The translations under genes were made by a program, and so were the position numbers. A stretch of 64,000 bases of DNA from Casuarius casuarius (Eukaryota; Chordata; Aves; Casuariiformes; Casuariidae), in the NCBI GenBank assembly GCA_003342895.1, contig PTFA01000273.1, positions 1,237,121 to 1,301,120 on the forward strand. Direction: 5' to 3'. Below the pieces are notes generated by a model, which was given only the letters and a program-made list of their open reading frames with translations, ran no database searches and was not told the DNA's origin. Position 1 is the stretch's first letter. Every line of letters starts with the position of its first letter. Shown piece by piece: positions 63,740 through 64,000 of this stretch.

Positions 63740-64000
63740 TGTCACGCAAAAGCATCACTTCAGTTGTGTGGCGAACAGATGAGTCAACTTTTGCCTTAAA
63801 CATTTCTTGGTACATAAGGTGCAAGCAAACCATAACCCCGAACAAGCCATCTGTTCCCGGCGGGAACAGGACTGAGCTGCTGCGACCCCTGAAATGGTCT
63901 CCCTGCGACCACCCAGGACACACCGAGCCTGCGCTGAACCAGACCACGATCAGGCGGAGACTTTGGGACCTGGACTGTAAATTATTGCCGCTTAGCACAA
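63740..64000 (+). mobile_element. Probable endogenous retrovirus LTR, cut by window edge
   Basis: The last 250-300 bases change sharply to GC-rich, CpG-containing sequence. Its layout fits an LTR U3 region: a TGAGTCA motif near 63780, a CTGTTCCCGGCGGGAACAGG inverted repeat near 63850-63869, CACACCGAGCCTGCGCTGAA, and then a TATA-like ACTGTAAATTATTG near 63975-63988 followed by CCGCTTAGCACAA, where a transcript could start. This suggests plus-strand orientation with the R/U5 part beyond the window. The 5' boundary and any target duplication are not clear. The 100-codon open frame on the other strand (63696-63998) is taken as a by-product. The provirus, if any, lies outside, and no viral gene is seen here. 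Confidence 0.5.

Noticed and set aside
1..64000. CRISPR arrays, tRNA or rRNA genes, bacterial operons, phage or insertion sequences
   Set aside because: No regularly spaced direct repeats, no intact A/B-box tRNA fold, no long coding frames and no bacterial signals. The content is vertebrate.

Overview
This window is most likely non-coding DNA from a bird (or another sauropsid) nuclear genome. It is about 60-65% A+T, has no operons or prokaryotic-style genes, and carries long stop-rich stretches, short A/T microsatellites and an assembly gap of 25 Ns. The lineage call rests on CR1 retrotransposon remains. One copy keeps the diagnostic CR1 3' end, a GACCTCCAGAGGTCCCT-type block followed by ATTCTGTGATTCTGT-type short repeats. 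Other copies keep recognisable pieces of the CR1 ORF1 esterase and ORF2 endonuclease.

Layout. 1-14.6 kb: AT-rich, apparently unique sequence with only simple repeats. 14.6-14.9 kb: short CR1 3' fragment (+). 14.9-25.5 kb: AT-rich, with the N gap at 18.24 kb and faint ancient amniote repeats at 20.2 and 21.1 kb. 25.5-26.9 kb: a MIR-like fragment next to a minus-strand CR1 (ORF1/ORF2 junction). 26.9-33.3 kb: unique sequence with a (GGGAA)n array at 31.35 kb, followed by an 0.85 kb pyrimidine-skewed stretch. 33.3-35.1 kb: plus-strand CR1 with esterase and endonuclease remnants, a GC-rich 0.37 kb insert nested in the endonuclease, and an internal deletion. 35.1-42.95 kb: unique AT-rich. 42.95-45.14 kb: the best CR1 copy, 5'-truncated, running from the end of the endonuclease through the reverse transcriptase to an intact 3' end. 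45.1-63.7 kb: mostly unique AT-rich DNA with several MIR-like fragments, one CpG-dense 0.1 kb block at 49.6 kb, and some exon-like open segments near 48.3-48.9, 60.5, 62.1 and 63.3 kb. 63.74-64 kb: a GC-rich segment that looks like the start of an endogenous-retrovirus LTR, cut by the window edge.

No complete protein-coding gene, tRNA, rRNA or CRISPR array could be supported. The only autonomous coding sequences recognised are dead CR1 reading frames with frameshifts, stops and lost catalytic residues. The window reads as an intergenic region or large intron. The exon-like pieces at the right end are the only hint of a host gene and remain unproven. I found no convincing undescribed system. 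The most useful leads are the CpG-dense block, the candidate minus-strand exons at 61.9-63.4 kb and the insert nested in the 34 kb CR1. Coordinates of decayed repeats are approximate, usually to within 20-50 bases.
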